43,955 nucleotides of DNA, from the IMG/VR virus record IMGVR_UViG_3300046001_004360, positions 1-43,955 of that record, one strand, 5' to 3'. The notes below the pieces were generated by a model, which made no database searches, was not told where the DNA came from, and saw only the letters and a program-made list of their open reading frames with translations. Shown piece by piece: positions 36,661 to 43,955 of this stretch. This stretch comes from a virus. How positions within the stretch are numbered: position 1 is the first letter of the stretch; the number at the start of each line of letters is the position of its first letter. A program made the translations under genes and the position numbers.

Positions 36661-37536
36661 GTGACGGACGTCGCCGCCTCAGAAGCCGCCGTCGCCGCCC
36701 TGCCTGTCGGCGCGGTGCCGGACGCTGCCTACGCCGCCCGTATGCTGGCCGCCTCCCATGGTGAGCCAGCCATCGCGCCGCTGGTCCCCCTGTCCACGAC
36801 CGCGCGTCCCGACCACATCCCGGAGCAGTTCTGGGATGCCGCCTCGGGCACCACCAAGACCGACGACCTCGCCAAGTCCTACGCGGAGCTGCGGGCGAAG
36901 ATGGACGGCAAGGCCCCCGCTGCGGCGGCTGCTGAACCCGTCATCGACCCCAACGCTCCCCCGGTGGACCCAACGAAGATCGCTCGTCCCGACGGTGAGC
37001 CGGTCGCGAACCCCCTGACCGACGCGGTCACCGCAATGTCCACGGCCTACGCCGCCGACGGCGCGGTCTCCGACGACCAGATCGCAGCGGTCGAGGCCCT
37101 CGGCCTGCCCCGCGCAATGATCGACACCTACTTCGCTGGCCTCAAGGCCTTGGAGGCCCAAGGGGCCGCCGAGGTCAACACGGTGGCCGGTGGTGCCGAC
37201 AAGCTCAACGCCGCCGTGACTTGGGCGGCCACCGCCCTCACCGACGCCGAGCTGGCCTACTACAACGACCACATCGACGTCGCCGCCTCTCGCACCCAAA
37301 CGGTCGAGTGGCTTATGGCCAAGCACTCCGCAGCTCGCCCCTCCGAGGGCAAGATGCTGGGGGCCAGCCCCGCGTCCGCCACTGGCGACGTGTTCCGCTC
37401 GCAAGATCAGGTCGTCGCCGCCATGGCCGACCCGCGCTACCGCACCGACCCCGCCTATCGTGAAGCCACCGCAGCCAAGCTCGGTCGCTCACGCCAGTCG
37501 GGCACCCTGAACAACACCGTTCAGCGGTACAAGTAA
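36661..37536 (+). CDS. Capsid assembly scaffold, gp9-like (291 aa), GTG start
   Basis: GTG directly after the preceding TAA. RPDHIPEQFWDAASGTTKTDDLAKSYAEL is the conserved segment of T7-group scaffolds; acidic and Ala-rich, with the helical C-terminus (DPRYRTDPAYREATAAKLGRS) that binds the coat protein. T7 gp9 is 307 aa. It shapes the procapsid and leaves before or during DNA packaging. Immediately upstream of the capsid gene as in T7. Confidence 0.88.
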   Translation: MTDVAASEAAVAALPVGAVPDAAYAARMLAASHGEPAIAPLVPLSTTARPDHIPEQFWDAASGTTKTDDLAKSYAELRAKMDGKAPAAAAAEPVIDPNAPPVDPTKIARPDGEPVANPLTDAVTAMSTAYAADGAVSDDQIAAVEALGLPRAMIDTYFAGLKALEAQGAAEVNTVAGGADKLNAAVTWAATALTDAELAYYNDHIDVAASRTQTVEWLMAKHSAARPSEGKMLGASPASATGDVFRSQDQVVAAMADPRYRTDPAYREATAAKLGRSRQSGTLNNTVQRYK

Positions 37537-37729
37537 GCCTACCCCTCACGGTCCATCCGTAGTGAGCGGCTCCCCGGTAGCTCCGGGGAGGGACCACCCC
37601 CTCCTCCCTCATCCAGAGAGAACCTGACCACTGGCCGCCTGCGGGCGACAACCTGTGTCTCCGGGAAGCTCGGACGCGGCTGGGTTTCACCCCCACCCCC
37701 ACCTCCTCCTTCCAGAAGAACCCACCACT
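37537..37729 (+). other. Leader of the capsid gene
   Basis: 193 bases without a gene. A perfect hairpin CTCCCCGG (37570-37577) / CCGGGGAG (37583-37590) lies in it. No CACCATA core is seen, although T7 has its strongest promoter (phi10) here; the nearest word is CCCACCACTATG overlapping the start codon. Confidence 0.55.
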
Positions 37730-38707
37730 ATGTCTACCTCGATCCCCAACTTCCCCGGCCAGAACCTCGAAGCCGGTGACACCCAAGCTCTGATGCTGGA
37801 GCTGTTCGGCGGCGAAGTCCTGACGGCCTTCCAGACCAAGGTCATGTTCCGTGACAAGCACCAAGTGAAGACGCTGGCCAACGGCAAGCTGTTCAAGTTC
37901 CCGGCCATCTGGCGCACGACCGTCGGCTACCACGTCCCGGGCACTGAAATCCTCGGCTCGAAAATCCCCCACACCGAGATCACGGTGTCGCCGGACGACA
38001 AGCTGGTGTCCTCGGTGTTCGTCGACGAGATCGACGAAATCCTCAACCACTTCGACCTGCGCTCGCCCTACTCCGAGGAGCTGGGTGCCGCTCTGGCCCG
38101 CGCCTACGACAAGAACGTCCAACGCACGATCATCCGGTCGGCTCGCGGCGGCGCTCTGTTCGCAGGCGACCAAGGTGGTTCCATCCTGACCGACGCCGGC
38201 TTCGCCAACGACGCTTCCAAGCTGTTCGACGGCATCTCGCTGGCCAAGGAAACGATGGACAGCAAGGACGTCGACGTCTCGGCCACCCCGGTGTTCGCCT
38301 CGTTCGGCACCGCCCTGTGGTACCTGATGGCCCGCTCGGACAAGAACCTGAACCGTGACACCAACGGTGGCGTGGCCTCGATCAAGTCGCACACGCTGAC
38401 GACCATCGACGACGTTCAGATCATGAAGTCGAACAACACCCCGTTCGGTGAGAACACGGTCGTCACCCCGCTCGACGCCGCCTCCGGCCTGACGATCCCG
38501 GCCAAGTACCGGATCAACGCCGCGAACACCAAGGGCATCGTCTGGACCCCGCACGCTGCGGCCACCGCCGAAGTGCAGGGCCTGTCCTCGCAGGTCGTCG
38601 ACCAGCCCGAGAAGCAGGGCACCCTGATGCTCGCTCGCCTGACGACCGGCTCGGACCCGCTGCGCACCAAGTGTGCCGTGGAGCTGCGCTCGGCCGCCAA
38701 CGCCTAA
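37730..38707 (+). CDS. Major capsid protein, gp10-like (325 aa)
   Basis: Forms the icosahedral shell. N-terminus SIPNFPGQNLEAGDTQALML, then FGGEVLTAFQTKVMFRDKHQVKTLANGKLFKFPAIWR, AVYHVPGTEI-type and DEIDEILNHFDLRSPYSEELGAALARAYD segments are typical of T7-group HK97-fold capsid proteins. T7 gp10A is 345 aa. No frameshifted longer form is evident before the terminator. Its codon choice leans to GCT/CTG/AAG more than the neighbours, in keeping with high expression. Confidence 0.95.
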   Translation: MSTSIPNFPGQNLEAGDTQALMLELFGGEVLTAFQTKVMFRDKHQVKTLANGKLFKFPAIWRTTVGYHVPGTEILGSKIPHTEITVSPDDKLVSSVFVDEIDEILNHFDLRSPYSEELGAALARAYDKNVQRTIIRSARGGALFAGDQGGSILTDAGFANDASKLFDGISLAKETMDSKDVDVSATPVFASFGTALWYLMARSDKNLNRDTNGGVASIKSHTLTTIDDVQIMKSNNTPFGENTVVTPLDAASGLTIPAKYRINAANTKGIVWTPHAAATAEVQGLSSQVVDQPEKQGTLMLARLTTGSDPLRTKCAVELRSAANA

Positions 38708-38725
38708 GCCACCCGCCTACCCCCA

Positions 38726-38766
38726 AGGGACCTCTCAGCACACCGCTGGGGGGTCCCTCTTTTTTT
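38726..38766 (+). terminator. Strong terminator after the capsid gene (T-phi counterpart)
   Basis: AGGGACC (38726-38732) pairs with GGTCCCT (38752-38758), with an inner CAGC/GCTG stem, followed by C and seven T. Same place as the T7 main terminator after gene 10. Confidence 0.88.
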
Positions 38767-38785
38767 CGCAGACGGACTTTTACCC

Positions 38786-39394
38786 ATGCCCGCCATCTTC
38801 CTTCCGCCGCTCGACGAGCTGGCCGCCGTGAACGAGCTGCTGCTAAGCATCGGTCAAAGCCCCGTGTCGACACTGGCCTCCACGGCAACCGTGGGCGACG
38901 TGCTTCTCGCTCAGTCGTTCATCCAGTCCATGGTCCGACAGGTCCAGCTCCACGGCTTCGCCTTCAACACGGACGAGGAATACCCCCTCTCCCCCGACAT
39001 CGACGGGTACCTCCGGGTCCCCTCGGGTGTCCTGAGGATCACCCCGGCGCAGGCCACCACGACCCTCATCCAGCGCCGCCACCCCGATGGCTTCTGGGCC
39101 ATCTGGGACCAGAGCGACCGCACGTGGACCTTCACGGACCCCGAGGACTTCACCGTCGTCTGGGCCTACCCCTTCGACGACCTCCCGGCCACCGCGCGTC
39201 ACTTCGTGACCCTGAGCGCCGCCCGCAAGTTCCAGATGAAGATCGTGGGGGCCAACAGCCTCGACGGCTTCGGAGCCGAGGACGAGGCCCGGGCGTGGGC
39301 GACCCTGCAACGGGACGAACGCTCCACCCGCAAGACCAACCTGTTCCGCCGCAACCTCACCATGGCCCAGCGCACCAACTCGCGCCGCTACTAA
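38786..39394 (+). CDS. Tail tubular protein A, gp11-like (202 aa)
   Basis: Forms the ring joining portal and tail nozzle. Sequence features of the family: LAAVNELLLSIGQSPVSTL, GDVLLAQSFIQSMVRQVQLHGFAFNTDEEY and LPATARHFVTLSAARKFQMK. T7 gp11 is 196 aa. Directly after the capsid terminator, as in T7. Confidence 0.92.
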   Translation: MPAIFLPPLDELAAVNELLLSIGQSPVSTLASTATVGDVLLAQSFIQSMVRQVQLHGFAFNTDEEYPLSPDIDGYLRVPSGVLRITPAQATTTLIQRRHPDGFWAIWDQSDRTWTFTDPEDFTVVWAYPFDDLPATARHFVTLSAARKFQMKIVGANSLDGFGAEDEARAWATLQRDERSTRKTNLFRRNLTMAQRTNSRRY

Positions 39395-39413
39395 CCCCCA
39401 ACCGGAGGCCTCC

Positions 39414-41588
39414 ATGGCTCTGACCAGCGGTTCCATCCCGTCGCTCCATAACGGGGTCTCCCAGCAGTCCGCCCTCGTCCGCTCCCCCGAGCAATGCGAA
39501 GCGGTGACGAACGGGTGGCTCTCCCTAGCGGACGGCACCGGCAAGCGTGCTCCGACCGAGATGGTCGCCAAGCTCATGGCCGTCGCCCCCACCAACGCCC
39601 TGATCCACGAGATCAACCGCGATGTGAACGAGCGTTTCATCGTGGTCGTGGCGGACGGAGCCCTGCGTGTCTTCGGGCTCGATGGCGTCGAAGCCTCCGT
39701 CGCCGCCCCCGGTGGCTGGGGGTACCTCGATGGTATCACCGACTACGCCGCCGACGCCGCCCTCTACACCGCCGCCGACTTCACCTTCGTGGTCAACCGG
39801 AAGGCCGTGTGCGGCCTCGCGGAGATCGGCTCCGACGTCGACCCCGACGGCCTGTTCTACGTCTGGCCCAACCCCGCCAACGGCTCGGATGCCAACGGGG
39901 ACACCTATGGTCCCGGGCAGGCCTACCAGTACCCGACGAACGCGGCGCAGGGCGGCCTCATGGGCACCCTCCAGAGCTTCACCAAGCTCCCGGCCACCGC
40001 CTCCAGCGGCGACGTCTACTGCATCGCCGGGACCGACGAGACGGCCTTCCGCACCTACTACGTCCAGCGCCAAGGCGCGGTCTGGAATGAGTGCCGCAAG
40101 CCCGGCCTCGTCAACGCCCTCGACGCCACCACCATGCCCCACGCTCTGGTCCGCCAGCCGAACGGCTCCTTCATCTTCGCGCCCTTCTCTTGGGCACCCC
40201 GCCGCGTCGGGGACGAGGACACGAACCCGGCCCCCCTATTCATCGGCCGGACGATCCGTCGCCTGTTCACCTACCAGAACCGCCTCGCCTTCCTCTCCGA
40301 CGAGAACACGATCCTCTCGGTCATCGGTGACCTCGGCAACTTCTGGCGCATGACGGTCCTCGACTACATCGCCTCCGACGTCATCTCGGTGTCCGCCACC
40401 TCGACCAAGGTCTCCATCCTCGTCGACGCGGTCGCCTTCAACGACGGCATCCTGCTCACGTCCGACCAGACCCAGTTCTCCCTCTCCAACGGCGAGGACG
40501 GGGCCAGCGCCTCCAACATGGCCATCCGCCCGGTCACCTCCTACGAGGTCAACCCCCGCGTCGGCATGGTCGCCATGGGCTCCGAGGTCTACTTCGCCTC
40601 TGAGCGCAACGGCTCCACGGTCATCCGCGAGTACGCCCGCTCCGGGGCCGACGACACCACGTCCGCCGCCGAGATCACGGCCCACGTCCCGACCTACATC
40701 CCCGGTGGAGCCAACAAGCTCATTCCTGCGGTGGACCTCGGGTGCCTGTTCACGCTCACCGACGGCGACCCCTCGGCCATCTACGTCTACCAAGTCTACT
40801 GGCTCAGCTCGACCCAGAAGGCCCAGACGGCCCACCACAGGTGGGAGATGGGTGCAGGGACCCGCGTGGTCTCCGCAGCGTACCTCTCTGGGTACCTCTA
40901 CGTCCTCATCGCCCGGGCCGACGGCCTGTTCCTTGAGCGCATGAACCTACAGAGCGGCGCTGTTGCCCCCGGCGTGGCCCACCAGTGCCTGCTGGACAGG
41001 CGATACACTGTCTCGGGCGTCTACGTCCCAGAGAGTGGAAGGACCGTCCTGAGCCTCCCCTACGCCCCCGTACAGGCATCCTTCCGCGCCGTGCGGACGA
41101 CCGCCTCGGGCAAGTCCCTCAGCATCGTGGACCCGACAAGCTACCAGTGGCTCAGCCCGACGACCCTCTCGGTCCCGGGCAACGAAGCCGCCCCTGTCCT
41201 CGTCGGTGAGAAGTACACCTTCCGCTACCGCTTCTCCGCGCTCTACGTGCGCCGGAACGACGGCACCGCCATCACCACCGGCCGCACCCAACTGCGGACG
41301 TTCACCGTCTCCTACCGCAACACCGGCTTCTTCCAGACCCTCGTGGCCCCCTATGGGACCGACGGGGTCCTTGAGGACGTGCTGCCCGCCAAGCTCTCCC
41401 AGTTCACCGGGAAGGTGCTGGGTGCAGGGGACCTCATCATCAACGCCCCCGCCTTCCATACCGGCGACTACTCGTTCTCCGTCCTCGGCCAAGCCGACGT
41501 CGCAGTCATCGAGCTGGTCAACGACACCCACGTCGCATCGACGTTCGTCTCGGCTGAGTGGGAGGCAATGTTCTGGAAGCGCAGCTAA
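39414..41588 (+). CDS. Tail tubular protein B (nozzle), gp12-like (724 aa)
   Basis: ATG after GGAGGCCTCC. N-terminus GSIPSLHNGVSQQSALVRSPEQ and ANGW-type LSLADGTGKRAPTEMVAKL match the gp12 family; DEDTNPAPLFIGRTIRRLFTYQNRLAFLSDENT is the typical central block. Beta-rich throughout. T7 gp12 is 794 aa. Forms the hexameric tail nozzle on which fibres sit. Confidence 0.93.
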   Translation: MALTSGSIPSLHNGVSQQSALVRSPEQCEAVTNGWLSLADGTGKRAPTEMVAKLMAVAPTNALIHEINRDVNERFIVVVADGALRVFGLDGVEASVAAPGGWGYLDGITDYAADAALYTAADFTFVVNRKAVCGLAEIGSDVDPDGLFYVWPNPANGSDANGDTYGPGQAYQYPTNAAQGGLMGTLQSFTKLPATASSGDVYCIAGTDETAFRTYYVQRQGAVWNECRKPGLVNALDATTMPHALVRQPNGSFIFAPFSWAPRRVGDEDTNPAPLFIGRTIRRLFTYQNRLAFLSDENTILSVIGDLGNFWRMTVLDYIASDVISVSATSTKVSILVDAVAFNDGILLTSDQTQFSLSNGEDGASASNMAIRPVTSYEVNPRVGMVAMGSEVYFASERNGSTVIREYARSGADDTTSAAEITAHVPTYIPGGANKLIPAVDLGCLFTLTDGDPSAIYVYQVYWLSSTQKAQTAHHRWEMGAGTRVVSAAYLSGYLYVLIARADGLFLERMNLQSGAVAPGVAHQCLLDRRYTVSGVYVPESGRTVLSLPYAPVQASFRAVRTTASGKSLSIVDPTSYQWLSPTTLSVPGNEAAPVLVGEKYTFRYRFSALYVRRNDGTAITTGRTQLRTFTVSYRNTGFFQTLVAPYGTDGVLEDVLPAKLSQFTGKVLGAGDLIINAPAFHTGDYSFSVLGQADVAVIELVNDTHVASTFVSAEWEAMFWKRS

Positions 41589-42080
41589 ATGATAACCGTC
41601 GTCGATCTGTCGACCGCGTCAAACGCTGACGCTGCCACGTGGCTGGTGGACCTCTCGGAGGACCTCCGGCCCGGTGACTACGACGAGATCAAGGCCCTGT
41701 CGGAGGAAACTCCTGCCGTGGTTCTGGTCTCGTCGGTCATGCTCTCATCTCAAGCGTGGATGATCCTCGACGGGGACGTCCCCATCGCCGCCTTCGGGGT
41801 CGCCCCCTCAGATGATCCCGCTCGCGGCATCGTCTGGATGCTGGGGTCCCCCAAGATGGATCTCCCCGCCAACGCCATCGGCATCCTGCGTCTCTCGCGC
41901 CACTACAAGGACGAGATGCACCGCACCTACGACACCCTCTACAACTACATCGACGCCCGCCACACCCGGTCGCTCAAGTGGCTGGAGTGGTGTGGCTACC
42001 GCCTCATCGAGGAGGAGCCCGAGTACGGGCTTCAAGCCCGCCCGTTCTTCCTCTTTGAAAGGCACCTCACCGATGTGTGA
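41589..42080 (+). CDS. Internal virion protein A, gp13-like, acetyltransferase-type fold (163 aa)
   Basis: Starts one base after the nozzle gene stop. The centre (DGDVPIAAFGVAPSDDPARGIVWMLGSP) and end (LYNYIDARHTRSLKWLEWCGYRLIEEEPEYG) resemble N-acetyltransferase-like proteins of podoviruses in the gene 13 position, where T7 gp13 (138 aa) is needed for virion morphogenesis. Whether it has enzymatic activity cannot be told. Overlaps the next gene by eight bases. Confidence 0.78.
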   Translation: MITVVDLSTASNADAATWLVDLSEDLRPGDYDEIKALSEETPAVVLVSSVMLSSQAWMILDGDVPIAAFGVAPSDDPARGIVWMLGSPKMDLPANAIGILRLSRHYKDEMHRTYDTLYNYIDARHTRSLKWLEWCGYRLIEEEPEYGLQARPFFLFERHLTDV

Positions 42081-42576
42081 ACCAGTCTCAATAATGATTG
42101 CTCTGTCGGTCGCCACCACCGCCGCGTCCATCGTGGGCGAGGTGCAGGCCGCCAAGAGCCAGACCGCCGCCATCCACGAGCAGCTCGCTGAGGTCACACA
42201 GCAAGTCGACCAGAAGGCTGGCGCAGAGATCAACGAGCGCCAACGCGCTGCCCGGCGTGAGCAGGGTCGCATGAAGGTCGCCGCTGGTGAAGCCGGGCTC
42301 CAGCTCGGTGGCTCCATCGACCTCCTCCTCAAGGACAGCGCCATGCAGGCGGGTCTCAGTGAGGAGCGCACGCTCGACAACCGAAACAACGACATCATCG
42401 CCGCCAACCGAGAAGCCACCTCGGCCCTGTCCAAGGTCGAGAGCCCCACCATCCTCGGTGCCGGGCTCCGGCTCGCCAGCTCCGCAGCCCAAGGGTACTC
42501 GGCGGGCAACTCTATGGTCATCAGTCGAAACGCCGCCGAGATAGCGGCGGGTCAACGCGCAGCTAGGAACGGATAA
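42073..42576 (+). CDS. Internal virion protein B, gp14-like (167 aa)
   Basis: Start MCEPVSIMIALSVATTAASIV gives an N-terminal hydrophobic segment, then a long Gln/Ala/Arg-rich helix (QVDQKAGAEINERQRAARRE) and GEAGLQLGGSIDLLLKDSAMQ, the pattern of gp14 (T7: 196 aa), which is ejected first and forms a pore in the outer membrane. Upstream in-frame sequence overlaps the gp13-like gene in another frame. Stop overlaps the next ATG (TAATG). Confidence 0.82.
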   Translation: MCEPVSIMIALSVATTAASIVGEVQAAKSQTAAIHEQLAEVTQQVDQKAGAEINERQRAARREQGRMKVAAGEAGLQLGGSIDLLLKDSAMQAGLSEERTLDNRNNDIIAANREATSALSKVESPTILGAGLRLASSAAQGYSAGNSMVISRNAAEIAAGQRAARNG

Positions 42577-43955
42577 TGGCCAACGACATCTCACAGGCCC
42601 CGGGCCGCACACTCTCTCAGCGCCGCATCACCCTCAACCGATCCGACGTCAGCGCCGGACGCCGGGAGACTGGCCTCGCCGGTCTGGACGTCAAGGCCGA
42701 CCTTCGCTCCGCATCTCGTGGAGACGGTGGAGCCGGGGACCTACAACGGACCCTCTCGGGTTTCCTGCAATCCGCTCAGGGTGTCTACGAGACCGAGACG
42801 GAACGCCGCAAGCCCATGTACGAGGCCGAGGCCGCCGCAGGCGCTGAGGCTCAAACCCTCGGCAACGTCGACCCCGCCGTCGCGGCCCGGTCCCTGTCGT
42901 ACCGCACGGCAGTCAACGGCACCCGTGCCCGCCAGACCGTGGTCACCACCGGGGCTGCCATCGACGAAGCCGTCACGGCCCTCATCGCCCGCAGCGAAGC
43001 CAACGATGATCCTCTGGACCCCTCGGATGACTTCGGCATCGAGGACGTCGAGGACGGTCTGAACCAGATCATCTCCAACGTCCTGTTCGACGAGGATGGC
43101 AAGGCCCTAGAGTGGGGCGACGCCGACAGCCACATGACTGTCATCCAAGGCATCGCACGCCTCAAGAACGAGGCCTTCATCCGCGCCGAGACCGCCATAC
43201 GCGGTCAGGTCCGCGAGAACCACGTCCGCACACTGGGTGTCGGCATCGCCCTCGACGTGACCCAGTATGATGGCTCCACGCCCATCAACTTCGAGGCCGG
43301 TGTCGCCGCCGCCCGCGAGGGTGGCTGGACCGCCGCCGAGTCCGTCCCCCGCCTCTTGGATGACGCTATCAGCGCCGCCCAGCAGCACGACAAGGCCGAC
43401 GCCCTCGACGCCCTCGCCCTGTCGGTACGTGCCGACGGCCAGCCGTCCTTCAACGCCGCCCAGATGACCCAGCTCCGAAACAACGCGGACAACATCCGCG
43501 ACCGCGTTGAGCGGGAGACCGATGAGAAGAACAAGGAGACGAGCGCCGCCACCCTGTCGTCCTATCTCATCACCGGCCGAGCGGTCCCTATGTCCACCAT
43601 CCAAGCCGACCACGCTGCTGGCAGGCTCGATGCCGACGGCGTCCGTATGGCCATCGCCCACAACGAACACGTGGACGACCGCGCATACATGATGCAGGGA
43701 CGCGCCAACGCCGCCGCCGACCGGGCCTACAGCCTCGCGCATCGGGGTGGTGGTGGTGGTGGTGGACGTCGCTCAGGCGGGTCAGCCGACACCGAAGACG
43801 AGCTGATCGGCGCTCTCCACAGTGGGGCGCGACCCGCCGACATTCTCAACCGAGCCGCCCGCGATCTTCAATCTGGGAGGCTGGACGCAGCAGAGTACCG
43901 CCGCGTCGTCCGGGACGTGGGGCAGGCCCAGACCGATGCCGCAGAAGGCAACGTT
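42576..43955 (+). CDS. Internal virion protein, gp15-like, N-terminal part (runs off the window, continues at base 3)
   Basis: ATG overlaps the gp14-like stop. The frame is open to the end of the window and continues in frame at bases 3-320 once the 118-bp overlap is merged, giving 525 aa. N-terminus APGRTLSQRRITLNRSDV is polar; residues about 60-370 are helical with many charged and Ala residues. Near codon 392 lies a run of seven glycines (HRGGGGGGGR), a flexible linker encoded by a GGT tandem repeat at 43745-43765. The final two codons of the window (AAC GTT) diverge from the left copy and are probably assembly-edge errors. Confidence 0.75.
   Translation, partial: MANDISQAPGRTLSQRRITLNRSDVSAGRRETGLAGLDVKADLRSASRGDGGAGDLQRTLSGFLQSAQGVYETETERRKPMYEAEAAAGAEAQTLGNVDPAVAARSLSYRTAVNGTRARQTVVTTGAAIDEAVTALIARSEANDDPLDPSDDFGIEDVEDGLNQIISNVLFDEDGKALEWGDADSHMTVIQGIARLKNEAFIRAETAIRGQVRENHVRTLGVGIALDVTQYDGSTPINFEAGVAAAREGGWTAAESVPRLLDDAISAAQQHDKADALDALALSVRADGQPSFNAAQMTQLRNNADNIRDRVERETDEKNKETSAATLSSYLITGRAVPMSTIQADHAAGRLDADGVRMAIAHNEHVDDRAYMMQGRANAAADRAYSLAHRGGGGGGGRRSGGSADTEDELIGALHSGARPADILNRAARDLQSGRLDAAEYRRVVRDVGQAQTDAAEGNV
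43836..43953. repeat. Right copy of the 118-bp terminal overlap
   Basis: Identical to bases 3-120; see the left copy. The last two bases of the window (TT) differ from 121-122 (AC). Confidence 0.9.

Overview
The window is one complete, circularly assembled genome of a T7-like podovirus (Autographivirales type) with a clearly GC-rich sequence. The last 118 bases (43836-43953) repeat bases 3-120, and an internal virion protein gene reads in frame across the join. The closed unit is therefore about 43,833 bp and the window ends are an arbitrary assembly cut, not the physical DNA ends. Almost every gene lies on the + strand in T7 order. The strong GC and codon bias suggests a GC-rich host, plausibly an alphaproteobacterium. 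That is inference; nothing here identifies the host.

Layout, starting from the likely physical genome end. Region 12018-13945 is mostly non-coding. It holds one small minus-strand gene with its own phage-type promoter, a decameric GGGG-N6 tandem array, and a run of hairpins that looks like a structured RNA. Region 13946-21286 is the early region: several tiny coupled genes, a Cys-rich protein of unknown function, an M20/M28-like metallopeptidase, a MarR-like winged-helix regulator, a complete tyrosine integrase, a possible 2OG-Fe(II) oxygenase and small unknowns. Region 21270-23717 encodes the single-subunit RNA polymerase. Region 23743-34165 is DNA metabolism and lysis: ssDNA-binding protein, RusA-type resolvase, T7-lysozyme-like amidase, HTH protein, primase-helicase, a dATP/dGTP diphosphohydrolase-like protein, family A DNA polymerase, HNH endonuclease, a holin candidate, an Rz/Rz1 spanin pair and a 5'-3' exonuclease. 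Region 34305-43955 and on through 12017 is morphogenesis: portal, scaffold, capsid, tail tubes A and B, internal virion proteins, a chimeric tail fibre, a collagen-like fibre, a second holin candidate and both terminase subunits.

Transcription appears to be organised around a repeated element with core CACCATA (consensus about CCCACCATAWNNCGG). It lies directly upstream of many genes and is often fused to a GGAGA ribosome binding site. It resembles the T7 promoter core CACTATAGGGAGA and I propose it is the promoter of the phage's own polymerase. About twenty copies are credible, including one inside the primase-helicase gene just before an internal start matching the T7 gp4B start, one inside a terminator hairpin, and one on the minus strand.

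The unusual points are: signs of a temperate lifestyle (integrase, winged-helix regulator, IHF-like site); a terminase large subunit that apparently begins at an ATC codon; a fibre joining a T7 gp17 N-terminus to a siphovirus gpJ-like C-terminal region; a G-quadruplex-capable phased repeat; and a candidate non-coding RNA near the probable genome end.
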